From Erysipelotrichaceae bacterium (GTDB taxonomy: Bacteria > Bacillota_I > Bacilli_A > Erysipelotrichales > Erysipelotrichaceae), in the NCBI GenBank assembly GCA_017511325.1, contig JAFWKS010000136.1, forward strand, positions 1 through 6,538: a DNA stretch of 6,538 nucleotides, written 5' to 3'. Position 1 is the stretch's first letter, and the number at the start of each line of letters is the position of its first letter. A program made the translations under genes and the position numbers. This document shows positions 6,405 to 6,538 of this stretch, in pieces. The notes beneath the pieces are model-generated. The model did no database searches and was not told where the DNA came from. It saw only the letters and a list, made by a program, of their open reading frames with translations.

Positions 6405-6538
6405 TTAAAAGATATTTTTGATCCAATCCGTACAAAGATCAGCCCATTTGTGGACGTGTGGTATATCCATGGCCAGATCGTTTTTCCCATCAGCAAGAGC
6501 CAGCCCATGAACGCCTTCAGGGAACAGGTGCATCTCAA
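6405..6538 (-). CDS. C-terminal end of an alpha/beta hydrolase, esterase-like (5' part outside window)
   Basis: Only the last 43 residues plus the TAA stop are visible; the frame is open at the right edge. The segment reads EMHLFPEGVHGLALA...HVHKWADLCTDWIKNIF. It matches the C-terminus of carbohydrate-esterase-like or acetylesterase-like alpha/beta hydrolases: a strand ending in a [FY]P-x-G-x-HG motif, where the His is the catalytic-triad histidine (codon 6509-6507), and an amphipathic W-x-x-x-x-x-x-WI/L-x final helix. The nucleophile and acid lie outside the window, so substrate and subfamily cannot be assigned. A strong terminator follows, so this gene should not be part of the lipoprotein operon. 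A longer overlapping minus-strand frame exists here, but it has no recognisable protein and runs through the terminator. Confidence 0.8.
   Translation of the reverse strand, partial: EMHLFPEGVHGLALADGKNDLAMDIPHVHKWADLCTDWIKNIF

Noticed and set aside
6305..6538. 77-codon minus-strand frame running off the right edge
   Set aside because: It reads through the hydrolase terminator and overlaps the hydrolase C-terminus in another frame. The hydrolase frame has the recognisable PEGVHG and final-helix motifs.

Overview
The window looks like chromosomal DNA of a moderately AT-leaning Bacillota (Firmicutes) bacterium, perhaps a gut Clostridia or Erysipelotrichia member. The reasons are strong AGGAGG-type ribosome binding sites, short intergenic gaps, two lipoproteins with Firmicutes-style lipoboxes, a fused polar amino acid ABC transporter and a HI0933/BaiN-type flavoprotein. 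The taxon is inferred from gene style only. I see no RNA genes, insertion sequences, CRISPR arrays or phage genes, and no stretch of more than 300 bases lacks a gene.

Layout. Bases 1-1490 (minus) hold a lipoprotein that fuses a substrate-binding domain to an ABC permease domain. The frame is open through the left edge, so the last residues lie outside. An 84-bp gap separates it from a divergent pair on the plus strand: a HI0933-family FAD-dependent oxidoreductase (1575-2813) and, 19 bp later, a small zinc-ribbon protein with a C-terminal membrane helix (2833-3213). This pair converges on a three-gene minus-strand operon across a shared bidirectional terminator (about 3218-3243). In transcription order the operon is a 100-residue lipoprotein (6235-5933), a 492-residue zinc-ribbon protein (5923-4445) and a 398-residue protein (4432-3236). 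Each internal stop codon overlaps or abuts the next gene's Shine-Dalgarno. At the right edge is the C-terminal end of an alpha/beta hydrolase (6536-6405, minus) with its own terminator.

How the genes may work together. The transporter probably imports an amino acid with an ATPase encoded to the left. The least understood part is 2833-6235. The 398- and 492-residue proteins are paralogous over their C-terminal halves: a DK-x-E-containing helix, a long Gln-rich helical stretch, then a GV[DN]TY...AD[HR]V[FY]EN tail. The 492-residue protein and the plus-strand membrane protein share the same type of N-terminal zinc ribbon. These genes look like one family set, possibly a membrane-linked assembly, but I cannot assign a function. 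The main second-look items are this set, the circularly permuted order of the substrate-binding domain, and an unusually high density of GATC sites.
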